Shown in pieces: positions 44,387-51,828 of a DNA stretch of 51,828 nucleotides. Made by a program: the position numbers and the translations under genes. Origin of the DNA: Amycolatopsis pithecellobii (lineage in GTDB: Bacteria > Actinomycetota > Actinomycetes > Mycobacteriales > Pseudonocardiaceae). How positions within the stretch are numbered: position 1 is the stretch's first letter; each line of letters opens with the position of its first letter. The stretch spans positions 1 to 51,828 of the forward strand of contig NZ_WMBA01000059.1 in NCBI RefSeq assembly GCF_009707865.1. Reading direction: 5' to 3'. The notes beneath the pieces were generated by a model, which made no database searches, had not been told where the DNA came from, and saw nothing but the letters and a program-made list of their open reading frames with translations.

Positions 44387-45313
44387 ATGACGAGCACGCT
44401 CTCCGACACCGAGCGCCCGGCGCTCTCGCCGGCATTCCAGCAGATCAGCCTCGGTCGCAAGGTCAAGAACGGTGCTGCCACGGTGCTGGTGTGGCTGTCG
44501 TTCCTGATCGCCGTGGTCCCGCTGGTGTGGGTGCTGTACACGGTGATCGCGAACGGCATCAAGCGGATCCCTTACACGAACTGGTGGTCCCAAGACTTCG
44601 GTTCGGTGCTGTCCGACGAGGTCGGCGGCGGCGTCCTGCACGCCATCATCGGCACCCTCGAACAGGGCCTGGTCTGCGCGGTCATCGCGGTCCCGCTGGG
44701 CCTGATGGTCGCGATCTACCTCGTCGAGTACGGGCGTGGTACGCGGCTGGCGAGGATCACCACGTTCATGGTCGACATCCTGTCCGGGGTGCCGTCCATC
44801 GTGGCCGCGCTGTTCATCTACGCGCTGTGGATCACCACGTTCGGCTTGCCCCGCAGCGGTTTCGCCGTGTCGCTGGCGCTGGTGCTGCTGATGATCCCGG
44901 TGGTCGTGCGGTCCGCGGAGGAGATGCTGCGGATCGTCCCGGACGACCTGCGCGAGGCTTCCTACGCGCTGGGTGTGCCGAAGTGGAAGACGATCACGAA
45001 GGTCGTCCTGCCGACGGCGTTGTCCGGCATCGTCTCCGGCGTCATGATGGCGCTCGCGCGGGTCATGGGCGAGACGGCTCCGCTGCTGGTGCTGGTCGGC
45101 TACTCGGCTTACGTCAACTGGGATCTGTTCAACCACGAGCAGGCCGCACTGCCGTTGCTGATGAACAACGAGCGGGCGACCAACACCATGGAGCCCGGTA
45201 GCGTCGGGTTCGACCGCATCTGGGGTGCGGCGCTGACGCTGATCCTCATCATCGCCCTGATCAACCTCATCGCGACGCTGGTCTCCCGCATGGTCGCCCC
45301 GAAGAAGAAGTGA
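44387..45313 (+). CDS. pstA: Phosphate ABC transporter permease PstA
   Basis: A 308-residue permease that pairs with PstC. Helices are visible from about residue 26 (VLVWLSFLIAVVPLVWVLY) onward; the coupling EAA loop is EASYALGVPKWKTITKVVLP, preceded by FMVDILSGVPSIVAALFIY. It ends with a basic MVAPKKK. The ATG at 44387 lies one base after the pstC stop, so translation is coupled. The N-terminal cytoplasmic segment is longer than in E. coli, as usual for actinobacteria. Confidence 0.95.
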   Translation: MTSTLSDTERPALSPAFQQISLGRKVKNGAATVLVWLSFLIAVVPLVWVLYTVIANGIKRIPYTNWWSQDFGSVLSDEVGGGVLHAIIGTLEQGLVCAVIAVPLGLMVAIYLVEYGRGTRLARITTFMVDILSGVPSIVAALFIYALWITTFGLPRSGFAVSLALVLLMIPVVVRSAEEMLRIVPDDLREASYALGVPKWKTITKVVLPTALSGIVSGVMMALARVMGETAPLLVLVGYSAYVNWDLFNHEQAALPLLMNNERATNTMEPGSVGFDRIWGAALTLILIIALINLIATLVSRMVAPKKK

Positions 45314-45324
45314 GCTGATCCGCT

Positions 45325-46101
45325 ATGGCAAAGCGAATCGATGTCAAGGATCTGGACATCTACTACGGCAAGTTCCACGCGGTGGACAGCGTGACGCTGT
45401 CGGTGCCGCCGCGGAACGTCACCGCGTTCATCGGGCCGTCGGGGTGCGGCAAGTCGACCGTGCTGCGCACCCTGAACCGCATGCACGAGGTCATCCCGGG
45501 CGCCAGGGTCGACGGCGAGGTGCTGCTCGACGGCGAGAACATCTATGGGTCCAATGTGGACCCGGTCCAGGTGCGGCGGACGATCGGCATGGTGTTCCAG
45601 CGGCCGAACCCGTTCCCGACGATGTCCATCCGGGACAACGTGGTCGCCGGGCTGAAACTGGCCGGCGGCGGGAACAAGAAGGAGCTCGACGAGATCGCCG
45701 AGCGGGCGCTGCGCGGGGCGAACCTGTGGAACGAGGTCAAGGACCGGCTCAACAAGCCGGGCGGTGGCCTCTCCGGTGGGCAGCAGCAGCGGTTGTGCAT
45801 CGCGAGGGCGATCGCGGTGCGGCCGGACGTGCTGCTGATGGACGAGCCGTGCTCGGCGCTGGATCCGATCTCGACACTCGCGATCGAGGACCTGATCGGT
45901 GAGTTGAAAAAGGACTTCACGATCGTCATCGTCACCCACAACATGCAGCAGGCGGCGCGGGTGTCGGACCAGACGGCGTTCTTCAACCTCGCCGGTGTCG
46001 GCCAGCCTGGCCGGCTGGTGGAGCTCAACGACACGGAGAAGATCTTCTCCAACCCCAACGAGAAGGCCACCGAGGACTACATCTCGGGCCGCTTCGGCTG
46101 A
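45325..46101 (+). CDS. pstB: Phosphate ABC transporter ATPase PstB
   Basis: A 258-residue ATPase of the phosphate importer. Walker A is GPSGCGKST, the Q-loop is [10 protein letters not shown] (PstB-typical), the signature is [16 protein letters not shown], Walker B is [13 protein letters not shown], and the switch His is in [12 protein letters not shown]. The product starts [20 protein letters not shown]. It ends the pstSCAB unit and is followed by a strong terminator. No phoR/phoP pair is present in the window. Confidence 0.97.
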   Translation: MAKRIDVKDLDIYYGKFHAVDSVTLSVPPRNVTAFIGPSGCGKSTVLRTLNRMHEVIPGARVDGEVLLDGENIYGSNVDPVQVRRTIGMVFQRPNPFPTMSIRDNVVAGLKLAGGGNKKELDEIAERALRGANLWNEVKDRLNKPGGGLSGGQQQRLCIARAIAVRPDVLLMDEPCSALDPISTLAIEDLIGELKKDFTIVIVTHNMQQAARVSDQTAFFNLAGVGQPGRLVELNDTEKIFSNPNEKATEDYISGRFG

Positions 46102-46113
46102 TCCGCGGATCCC

Positions 46114-46149
46114 ACGAAGGCACTGGCACCGCGGTGTCAGTGCCTTCGT
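46114..46149 (+). terminator. Terminator after pstB
   Basis: A long hairpin (arms about 46114-46130 and 46133-46149, one G-T pair) begins 13 bases after the pstB stop and closes the pst operon. It is followed by TCG-rich sequence rather than a clean T run. Confidence 0.75.
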
Positions 46150-46207
46150 CGTGTGAGGGGCGCGAAATGCGGTCGAAACTGTCGGACCCTGCGGCTACGG
46201 TCGTGGC

Positions 46208-47107
46208 GTGGTTTCGGTACATGTGGACGAACTGGGGGGCCGCCTGCCGCGGGCGCGCCCACTGAGCTTGGCCGGGCGAGCGCTCGGGACTGTCCCGCCG
46301 CCGCTGCAGATCCTGTTCGGGATCATCAGCGTGCAGGTGGGTGCGGCGGTGGCGAAGCAACTGTTCGCCACTGCGGGCGCGGCGGGCACGGTCACGCTGC
46401 GCTTGTTCTTCGCCGCACTGGTCCTGCTCCTGATCTGGCGTCCGGCGCTGCGGCTCGGCAGGCAGGCGTGGCCCGTGGTCATCGCGTACGGTGTCGTCCT
46501 CGGGTTGATGAACCTTTCCTTCTACCAGGCCCTGGCCCGGATTCCGCAGGGCATCACGGTGACCATCGAGTTCCTCGGCCCGCTGACCGTCGCGCTCGCC
46601 GGGTCCCGCCGCCTGCTGGACGCGGTGTGGGCGCTGCTTGCGGCGGGCGGGGTCGTGCTGCTCGCCGAAACCCGCGGTGATCTCTCGGTCGCCGGCCTGC
46701 TCTTCGCGCTCGGCGCCGCGGTCTGCTGGGGCGCGTACATCCTGCTGGGCGCGGCGCTGGGCAGCCGCACGTCGGAGGGCAACGGGCTGGCGCTCGCGAT
46801 GGCCGTGGCGGCGATGGTCGCGATGCCCACCGGCATCGTCGAGTCCGGCACCGGCCTGCTCTCACCGTGGGTGCTGTTCGTCGGGCTGGCGGTCGCGCTG
46901 CTGTCCTCGGTGATCCCGTACTCGCTGGAACTGGAGGCGTTGCGCAAGATCCCGCCGCGCGTGTTCGGGGTGCTGATGAGCCTGGAACCGGCGGTCGCCG
47001 CGCTCGCCGGCCTCATCGTGTTGCACGAGGCGCTGCATCCGCTGCAGTGGGTCGCGGTGTGCTGCGTCATGGCGGCATCGGTCGGGGCCGCCCGCTCGGC
47101 CAAGTAA
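46208..47107 (+). CDS. EamA-family (drug/metabolite) exporter
   Basis: A 299-residue inner membrane protein with ten helices from two EamA repeats, resembling RhtA-type amino-acid exporters. The first repeat begins PPPLQILFGIISVQVGAAVAK with GAAGTVTLRLFFAAL; the second contains LLFALGAAVCWGAYILLGAAL and ends ALAGLIVLHEALHPLQWVAVCCVM. The GTG at 46208 is used. A few bases separate it from the alarmone synthetase gene, so they may be co-transcribed; the exported molecule is unknown. Confidence 0.85.
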   Translation: MVSVHVDELGGRLPRARPLSLAGRALGTVPPPLQILFGIISVQVGAAVAKQLFATAGAAGTVTLRLFFAALVLLLIWRPALRLGRQAWPVVIAYGVVLGLMNLSFYQALARIPQGITVTIEFLGPLTVALAGSRRLLDAVWALLAAGGVVLLAETRGDLSVAGLLFALGAAVCWGAYILLGAALGSRTSEGNGLALAMAVAAMVAMPTGIVESGTGLLSPWVLFVGLAVALLSSVIPYSLELEALRKIPPRVFGVLMSLEPAVAALAGLIVLHEALHPLQWVAVCCVMAASVGAARSAK

Positions 47108-47116
47108 CCTGGCGTT

Positions 47117-47752
47117 GTGACCGTCCTCGACGACCTGGACCAGCCGCCGGCCGCCCTGCTGCGCGAACTGCGCAGCGAGCTGATGGTCTACAAGTTCGGG
47201 GTCGACGAGCTCATGACGAAGCTGCGCATCCTGTCGGAGGAGTTCGACTTCGCGCACCAGCACGACCCGATCGAACATCTCACCAGCCGCGTCAAGCAGC
47301 CGCAGGCGATCATGGAAAAGCTTCGGCGCAAGGGTATTCAGCCGGGCATCGAAGCGATCCGCGAACACATCGAGGACATCGCCGGGATCCGCGTGGTGTG
47401 CCCGTTCGTGCCCGACGTGTACATGGTCGCGCGGATGCTCGGGCAGCAGGACGATGTGGAGATCGTCCGCACCAAGGACTACATCGCCACGCCGAAGCCC
47501 AACGGCTACCGCAGCCTGCACCTGATCGTGCGGATCCCGGTGTTCCTGTCCGACCGGGTGGAGAAGGTCAAGGTCGAGATCCAGATGCGCACGATCGCGA
47601 TGGATTTCTGGGCCGCCGTGGAACACAAGCTGTTCTACAAGTACGACGGCGAAGCCCCGGAGGATTTCGCCGCCGAACTCCGCGCGGCCGCGGCCACCGC
47701 CGCCGATCTCGACGGGCGGATGACCGCGCTACACCAGCGAATCCAGCCTTAG
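47117..47752 (+). CDS. Small alarmone synthetase (GTP pyrophosphokinase, RelA/SpoT synthetase domain only)
   Basis: A 211-residue protein that makes (p)ppGpp or pGpp from GTP or GDP and ATP. It has the synthetase domain alone: EDIAGIRVVCPFVPDVYMV, RTKDYIATPKPNGYRSLHLIV and VEIQMRTIAMDFWAAVEHKL are the signature segments, and no hydrolase (HD), TGS or ACT domain is present. It belongs to the RelQ/YjbM-like group. The GTG at 47117 begins nine bases after the EamA stop. The stop overlaps that of phoU by four bases in convergent orientation. Confidence 0.92.
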   Translation: MTVLDDLDQPPAALLRELRSELMVYKFGVDELMTKLRILSEEFDFAHQHDPIEHLTSRVKQPQAIMEKLRRKGIQPGIEAIREHIEDIAGIRVVCPFVPDVYMVARMLGQQDDVEIVRTKDYIATPKPNGYRSLHLIVRIPVFLSDRVEKVKVEIQMRTIAMDFWAAVEHKLFYKYDGEAPEDFAAELRAAAATAADLDGRMTALHQRIQP

Positions 47753-48414
47753 ACGTCCTCGTCGGAGCCGTAACCGGGCATCTTGCCGGTGGCGACGAAG
47801 ACCATCCGCTTGGCGACCGACACGGCGTGGTCGGCGTAGCGCTCGTAGAAGCGGCCCAGCAGCGTCACGTCGACCGCGGCCGGCACGCCGAACTCCCAGT
47901 CTTTCGCCATGATGACGCTGAACAGGTGGCGGTGGATCTCGTCGACCCGGTCGTCCTCCGCTTCCAGGGAGCGGGCGGCGTCGACGTCCTTGGACTTGAT
48001 GACCTCTTCGGTGCGCAGCGCCAGCTTCACGACCGCCTCGCCCATCTCCGCGAAGTACGGCTGGACCGGCTCGGGGAGGGCTGGCTGGGGGTGCCGGCGG
48101 CGCGCCGCCTTGGCCACGTGCAGTGCCAGGTCACCCATCCGCTCAAGGCTCTCCGCCGCGTGCACGACCGCGAGCACGGTCCGCAGGTCGGTGGCGACAG
48201 GTGCCTGAAGCGCCAGCAGAGCGTAGGCCTGCTCCTCGCACTCGGCTCGTGCGTCGTCGATCTTGACGTCACCGCCGATCACCTGCTCGGCCAGAGCGAG
48301 ATCGGCATCCAGCAGTGCCTTCGTCGCCTTCTCCATGGCGTTCGCCACTTGCACCGACATGGCGGCCAGGTTGTCGGCAAGCTGATCGAGTTCGACGTGG
48401 TAAGCCTCGCGCAT
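47749..48414 (-). CDS. phoU: Phosphate transport regulator PhoU
   Basis: A 221-residue all-helical protein made of two PhoU repeats of three helices (about 10-105 and 115-210). The metal-binding acidic motifs are in the EAEDDRVDEIHRHLF segment and its N-terminal counterpart. PhoU links the Pst transporter to the PhoR sensor and lowers transport when phosphate is plentiful. I use ATG 48414 (MREAYHVELDQLADN); GTG 48420 two codons upstream is an alternative with better ribosome spacing. A PHO box lies 40 bp upstream, consistent with PhoP control. Confidence 0.93.
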   Translation of the reverse strand: MREAYHVELDQLADNLAAMSVQVANAMEKATKALLDADLALAEQVIGGDVKIDDARAECEEQAYALLALQAPVATDLRTVLAVVHAAESLERMGDLALHVAKAARRRHPQPALPEPVQPYFAEMGEAVVKLALRTEEVIKSKDVDAARSLEAEDDRVDEIHRHLFSVIMAKDWEFGVPAAVDVTLLGRFYERYADHAVSVAKRMVFVATGKMPGYGSDEDV

Positions 48415-48453
48415 GGCCACACTTTACGGCCTGAGCTGGGCGAAGACCGCATC

Positions 48454-48475
48454 GGTGGATGAACCGCCGATGAAC
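48454..48475 (-). promoter_or_regulatory. PHO box upstream of phoU
   Basis: On the minus strand two adjacent 11-bp repeats, GTTCATCGGCG (48475-48465) and GTTCATCCACC (48464-48454), fit the PhoP direct-repeat consensus. They lie in the 70-bp gap between the LCP gene and phoU, about 40 bases before the phoU start. Confidence 0.65.
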
Positions 48476-48490
48476 CCCGTCTAACGAATG

Positions 48491-51400
48491 CTACTGGTCA
48501 GGCTGGGGTTTGCCGCTCGCCGACGTGGCGGCGACGGGGGCATCCGGCGACGTCGGCCCGGGGGTGGTGCCCGGTAACGCCGTGTTGTCGATGAGGGCCT
48601 GGAAGACCGCTTTGGCCTTGCTCTGCAACAGCACCTCGTTGCCGCGCGAGTTGGACTCGCCGGTGGTCGGCACCGTCATGAAGTTGACCTTGGACGGGTC
48701 GAGTCCCTTCATCGACTGGGCAAGCGTGAGCATCTGGTCGATGCCGATGTTGTCCCCGAAGGTCGCCTTGGCGAAGGCGGTCACGAAGCCGGAAAGCTGT
48801 CCGGGGTTGGTGAGCACGCCGTGCGACATGACCTTCGCCATCAGCGCGCCGATGAATTCCTGCTGACGTTTGATGCGGCCGTAGTCGGAGGTCGGGTCGC
48901 CGATCACGTGCCGGGCGCGGACGTAGCTGAGCGCCTGGTCACCCGAGATCGTCACGTCCCCGGTCTGTGCGACGACCATGCCGAGCACGCCGTCCTTCAT
49001 CGGTTTGTCGACGTGGACGGTCACCCCCTGCACGGCGTCCACCATGTCCTTGAACCCGCTGAAGTCGATGCCGACGAAGTGGTTGATCCGCATTCCGCTC
49101 AGCTGTTGCACCCATTTGGTGAGGCAGCGCGGGCCGCCGACCGCGTAGGCGGTGTTGAGCTTGACCTTGGTCGCGGCGGGCACGACTTCGCTCGAGTACT
49201 CGTTCTTCGCGGCGTCGAAACGCTCGCAGTCGGGCCGTGAGATTTCGAGGTCACGCGGGAACGAGATGACCACGGCGCGTTTCCGGTCGGCCGGGATGTG
49301 CGCCAGCATCACCGTGTCGGAGCGGGCGCCCTCGACGTCGTCCGCGCTGCCGACGTTCTCCTCCGCGGTCGCGCCGGCGCGGGTGTCGGAGCCCGCGATG
49401 AGGAAGTTCTCGTCACCGAGCTGCGCCGGGGCGTCCTGGATGTCGGCCGAGTTCTCGTCGAGCGCCGCGATCTGGGTGAACTTGCTGTTGAACCAGGTCT
49501 TCATGCCCCAGGCGGAGCCGGTGCCGATGAAAATCAGGACGGCGAGCACGACGACCGAGATCCGTCCAATTCGGACAGTGCGTTCGTTGTGCCGCTGTTT
49601 CTTTTCCTGCAGGCGGGTTTGCGGCGCGGGCTCGTCGTCGACGCCGGACTCGGCGCGCACGGGTGTGACGACTCGTTGGAGCCGGGTGCGGGTCTGTTCG
49701 ATGAGCTGCGCCGGGCGCGCGGTGAGTTTTTCGAGGCGCTGCTTACGTTTCGCCTCTTCGGCGGCGAGCTCGTCGTGCGCGGCCGAGAACCGGGCGAGGG
49801 TATTGTCGATCTTGCGGCGCACCTTGGTGCTGTCGTCGATCGGCTCCATCTCGTCGGTCATCGTCAGCCGGTCCTCCGGCGTGACGGGACGGGACCGGAA
49901 CGCCCGTCGGGGACGCGACAGCCCCCCGGGTCTGACGGCCTGCTCGTCGTCGGATTCCGTGCCGGGACGGGGTTTTTCCGGCTGCACGGGCGGTTCGGGC
50001 AGTGGCAGATCGGGCGCGGACTGGCGGCCGTCGGCTTCCCCAGCCAGCCGCCGGACTGCGGGTGGCTCCACGGCGAGCCGGCCGGCTCCGGGCCGTCTCG
50101 GTTCAGCCGCCGCCGGACGCGGAGGGGATGGCTGGTGCTCCGAGTTTTCCGGCGCAGCAAGCGGCTCGGGCGCGGCCGCCCCCTGCCGCCCCTCGGCCAC
50201 ACCACGACGCGGCCCCTCAGGACGGCCCGACTGTGGAATCTCGGCCGTGCCACTGGAGGGCTCGACACGCGGCAACTCCGGCCCCCGGCGAGGGGCGGGA
50301 TGGCTGGACTTCGTGATGCCCGGTGCGCCACCGGACGGCTCAACACCGTGGGACAGCTCTGGGCCCCGACGAGGGGCTGCGAGATGGCCTGTCCCCGGGG
50401 CATCGACCCCACCAGGAGGCGGCTCCGGAGCACCACGACGAGGAGGCACGGGGCGGCTCGGCTGCGAGGATTCCGGCGCGCCAGCAGGGACCGCCGCAGC
50501 GCGGGGCGGTTCCGCGGGGCGGAGCGGTTCCGCGGAGCGGCGAGGAGACGATTGGCCGGCATCAGGACTCTCCGGCGTGCCAGCGGAAGAATCTGCCCCG
50601 CGAGATACTTCCGGCGCACCACGACGAGGGAACGCGGAGCGGCTCGGCCCCGGAGTCGCTACCGCGCCACCGGCAGCATTCGCACCGCGCGGGGATTCAC
50701 CCGCGCCACGGCGAGGGAACGCCGCCGGGCTCGGCGGCGAAGCCTCCGCCGCAAATTCCGCACCGCGCGGGGAGTCGGCACCGCTTTGGCGGCGGGGCAC
50801 GGGATTACTCGGCTGCGAAGGCTCCGCCCCGCTACCGGGAAAATCGGCGCCCCGCGACGAATCGGCCACGGTATGACGAGGACGCAAAGGGCGGCTTGAT
50901 GGGGAAGGTTCCTCCGCACCGCCGGGAAAAGCCGCGCCGCGCGACAACTCACCAGCGCCGGGGCGACGGGGCAGAGCATTGCTTGACTGCGAAGGCTCTG
51001 CGCCACCGGGAAAATCGGCACCGCGCCGTGACTCGCCACGGGGGAGTGGATTGCTCGGCGGCGGCGGTTCTGCCGCGCCATTGGGGGAATTCCCGCTGCG
51101 AGGCGATTCTTCCGCGCTGTGGCGGGAGGGCACGGGCTGCGAGGATTCTGCCGCGCGGCCGGGAAAAGCCGCGTCGCGCGGGGACTCCGGTGCACGAAAA
51201 TCCGCGCCGTTGGGCGGTTCCGTACTGCGGCGCGGTGACGCGGGGCGGCCGGGTTGCGGGATTTCCGTTGAGCCGCCAGGAGAAATTGCGGGTAGCACAG
51301 GGCGTTGCTCCGGCTGGTCCGCTCCAGCACGCCGACCTGACAGTCGTTCGGGAGCGCGTGGCGACACCGCCGACTCAGACGCCGCGTGCCGTGACGAAGG

Positions 51401-51828
51401 GCGCTGCGACTCCGGAACCGGCGCGGAATGGCGCGACTCCGGCGGTTCGGGGACCGGACGCTTCGACTCGGGCGCACCGGGAATCGCCTGCGCAGCACCA
51501 GGTCCGGACGCCAGCGGGCTCGGAGCGGTCCGATCGGGAGCCACGTGCCGAGACTGCAACGGGCCGGGAACTGCCGAGTCCGGAGCCACATGCCGCGGAT
51601 CCGGCCCGCCCGGGACCCGGTGTCGTGACTTGGCCGGATCGGGGGCCAGTGGATCTGTGACCGGTCCCCGCGGGTCCCCAGGGGTCTGGACCGCTGGGCC
51701 GGGGGCCGCATTTCGGGTCTCCGCGGGGTCGGGGGCCCTCCGCCGAGACTCCGGCCGTCCGGGAACCACTTGCTCAGCAGTCGCACGCCCAGGCTCGGGC
51801 CGAGCGGGAACCACCGGATCAGCAGGCC
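48491..51828 (-). CDS. LytR-CpsA-Psr family protein with very long disordered N-terminus (5' end outside the window)
   Basis: The frame is open to the right edge, so the start is probably beyond it; at least 1,107 residues are visible from GTG 51814. The C-terminal third is an LCP domain: SDTVMLAHIPADRKRAVVISFPRDL, the arginine pair near GDQALSYVRARH, and GRIKRQQEFIGAL. LCP enzymes attach wall polymers (arabinogalactan or teichoic acid types) to peptidoglycan. One membrane helix is encoded near 49490-49560. The remaining 650 or more cytoplasmic residues are Pro, Ser, Arg and Gly-rich tandem repeats with recurring RRGxxE, RGADFPGG and PSQPSxPxPRR elements, unusual for the family. Confidence 0.85.
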   Translation of the reverse strand, partial: PADPVVPARPEPGRATAEQVVPGRPESRRRAPDPAETRNAAPGPAVQTPGDPRGPVTDPLAPDPAKSRHRVPGGPDPRHVAPDSAVPGPLQSRHVAPDRTAPSPLASGPGAAQAIPGAPESKRPVPEPPESRHSAPVPESQRPSSRHAASESAVSPRAPERLSGRRAGADQPEQRPVLPAISPGGSTEIPQPGRPASPRRSTEPPNGADFRAPESPRDAAFPGRAAESSQPVPSRHSAEESPRSGNSPNGAAEPPPPSNPLPRGESRRGADFPGGAEPSQSSNALPRRPGAGELSRGAAFPGGAEEPSPSSRPLRPRHTVADSSRGADFPGSGAEPSQPSNPVPRRQSGADSPRGAEFAAEASPPSPAAFPRRGAGESPRGANAAGGAVATPGPSRSAFPRRGAPEVSRGADSSAGTPESPDAGQSSPRRSAEPLRPAEPPRAAAVPAGAPESSQPSRPVPPRRGAPEPPPGGVDAPGTGHLAAPRRGPELSHGVEPSGGAPGITKSSHPAPRRGPELPRVEPSSGTAEIPQSGRPEGPRRGVAEGRQGAAAPEPLAAPENSEHQPSPPRPAAAEPRRPGAGRLAVEPPAVRRLAGEADGRQSAPDLPLPEPPVQPEKPRPGTESDDEQAVRPGGLSRPRRAFRSRPVTPEDRLTMTDEMEPIDDSTKVRRKIDNTLARFSAAHDELAAEEAKRKQRLEKLTARPAQLIEQTRTRLQRVVTPVRAESGVDDEPAPQTRLQEKKQRHNERTVRIGRISVVVLAVLIFIGTGSAWGMKTWFNSKFTQIAALDENSADIQDAPAQLGDENFLIAGSDTRAGATAEENVGSADDVEGARSDTVMLAHIPADRKRAVVISFPRDLEISRPDCERFDAAKNEYSSEVVPAATKVKLNTAYAVGGPRCLTKWVQQLSGMRINHFVGIDFSGFKDMVDAVQGVTVHVDKPMKDGVLGMVVAQTGDVTISGDQALSYVRARHVIGDPTSDYGRIKRQQEFIGALMAKVMSHGVLTNPGQLSGFVTAFAKATFGDNIGIDQMLTLAQSMKGLDPSKVNFMTVPTTGESNSRGNEVLLQSKAKAVFQALIDNTALPGTTPGPTSPDAPVAATSASGKPQPDQ

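Noticed and set aside
49298..50899. Long plus-strand frames opposite the LCP gene
   Set aside because: They arise from the repetitive GC-rich tail. The minus-strand frame contains a real LCP domain and membrane helix; the plus-strand products look like arginine-rich noise.

Overview
The window is about 52 kb of very GC-rich, gene-dense chromosome from a mycelial actinomycete. Gene content points to the Pseudonocardiaceae, most likely an Amycolatopsis-like organism: a mycothiol synthase (mshD), an F420-type flavin-fold protein, separate PurS/PurQ/small-PurL subunits, a type VII secretion-associated protein, XRE-DUF5753/DUF397 pairs and an RsiG-like developmental anti-sigma factor. No rRNA, tRNA, CRISPR array, insertion sequence or prophage was recognised. 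This is core-chromosome territory, so most novelty lies in small or non-coding features.

Layout. 1-8.2 kb: end of a transglycosylase, an aminotransferase, a HAD hydrolase, threonine aldolase, a SigE-family sigma factor with a membrane partner, TetR, purB, a DUF2334 protein and a metallo-beta-lactamase-fold protein. 8.2-17.4 kb: aldehyde dehydrogenase, L,D-transpeptidase, purS-purQ, a heterodimeric ABC exporter, purL and a PPOX/F420 protein. 17.4-25.4 kb is accessory: pentapeptide-repeat protein, Pro/Tyr/Gly-rich membrane protein, two GH25 lysozymes, T7SS-associated protein, SCP-like protein, SAM methyltransferase, and an XRE-DUF5753/DUF397 pair with palindromic sites. 25.4-29.6 kb: purF, purM, a Phd/RelE toxin-antitoxin pair fused by overlaps to the ribosome-rescue factor arfB, and a VanZ-like protein. 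29.7-35.6 kb: oxidoreductase, fadB2, DUF3073, an unknown protein, rsiG-like, ygfZ-like and pabC. 35.6-40.1 kb: a sulfur block on the minus strand (Cys-rich leader peptide, DUF4395, thiosulfate sulfurtransferase, DUF1416) plus a 38-aa membrane peptide, an FABP/nitrobindin protein, a thioredoxin-like protein and an LmeA-like protein. 40.3-48.5 kb: glnR, mshD, pstSCAB, an EamA exporter, a small alarmone synthetase and phoU, with PhoP-type PHO boxes before pstS and phoU. 48.5 kb to the end: a LytR-CpsA-Psr protein with a very long repetitive disordered N-terminus.

The genes cooperate in de novo purine synthesis (purB, S, Q, L, F, M), in nutrient sensing (GlnR, Pst/PhoU, alarmone synthetase) and in sulfur and redox metabolism. 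From memory, the order purF-purM ... DUF3073 ... pabC, FABP, DUF1416, sulfurtransferase, thioredoxin, LmeA-like, glnR, mshD, pst, phoU closely resembles M. tuberculosis Rv0807-Rv0821c, which supports many calls.

The two most interesting non-genic signals are (i) an exact 13-bp near-palindrome, GTCCACTTTGGAC, found six times inside unrelated genes on both strands and in two codon phases, and (ii) a roughly 93-105 bp intergenic element bounded by inverted repeats, present twice with indel-free similarity.
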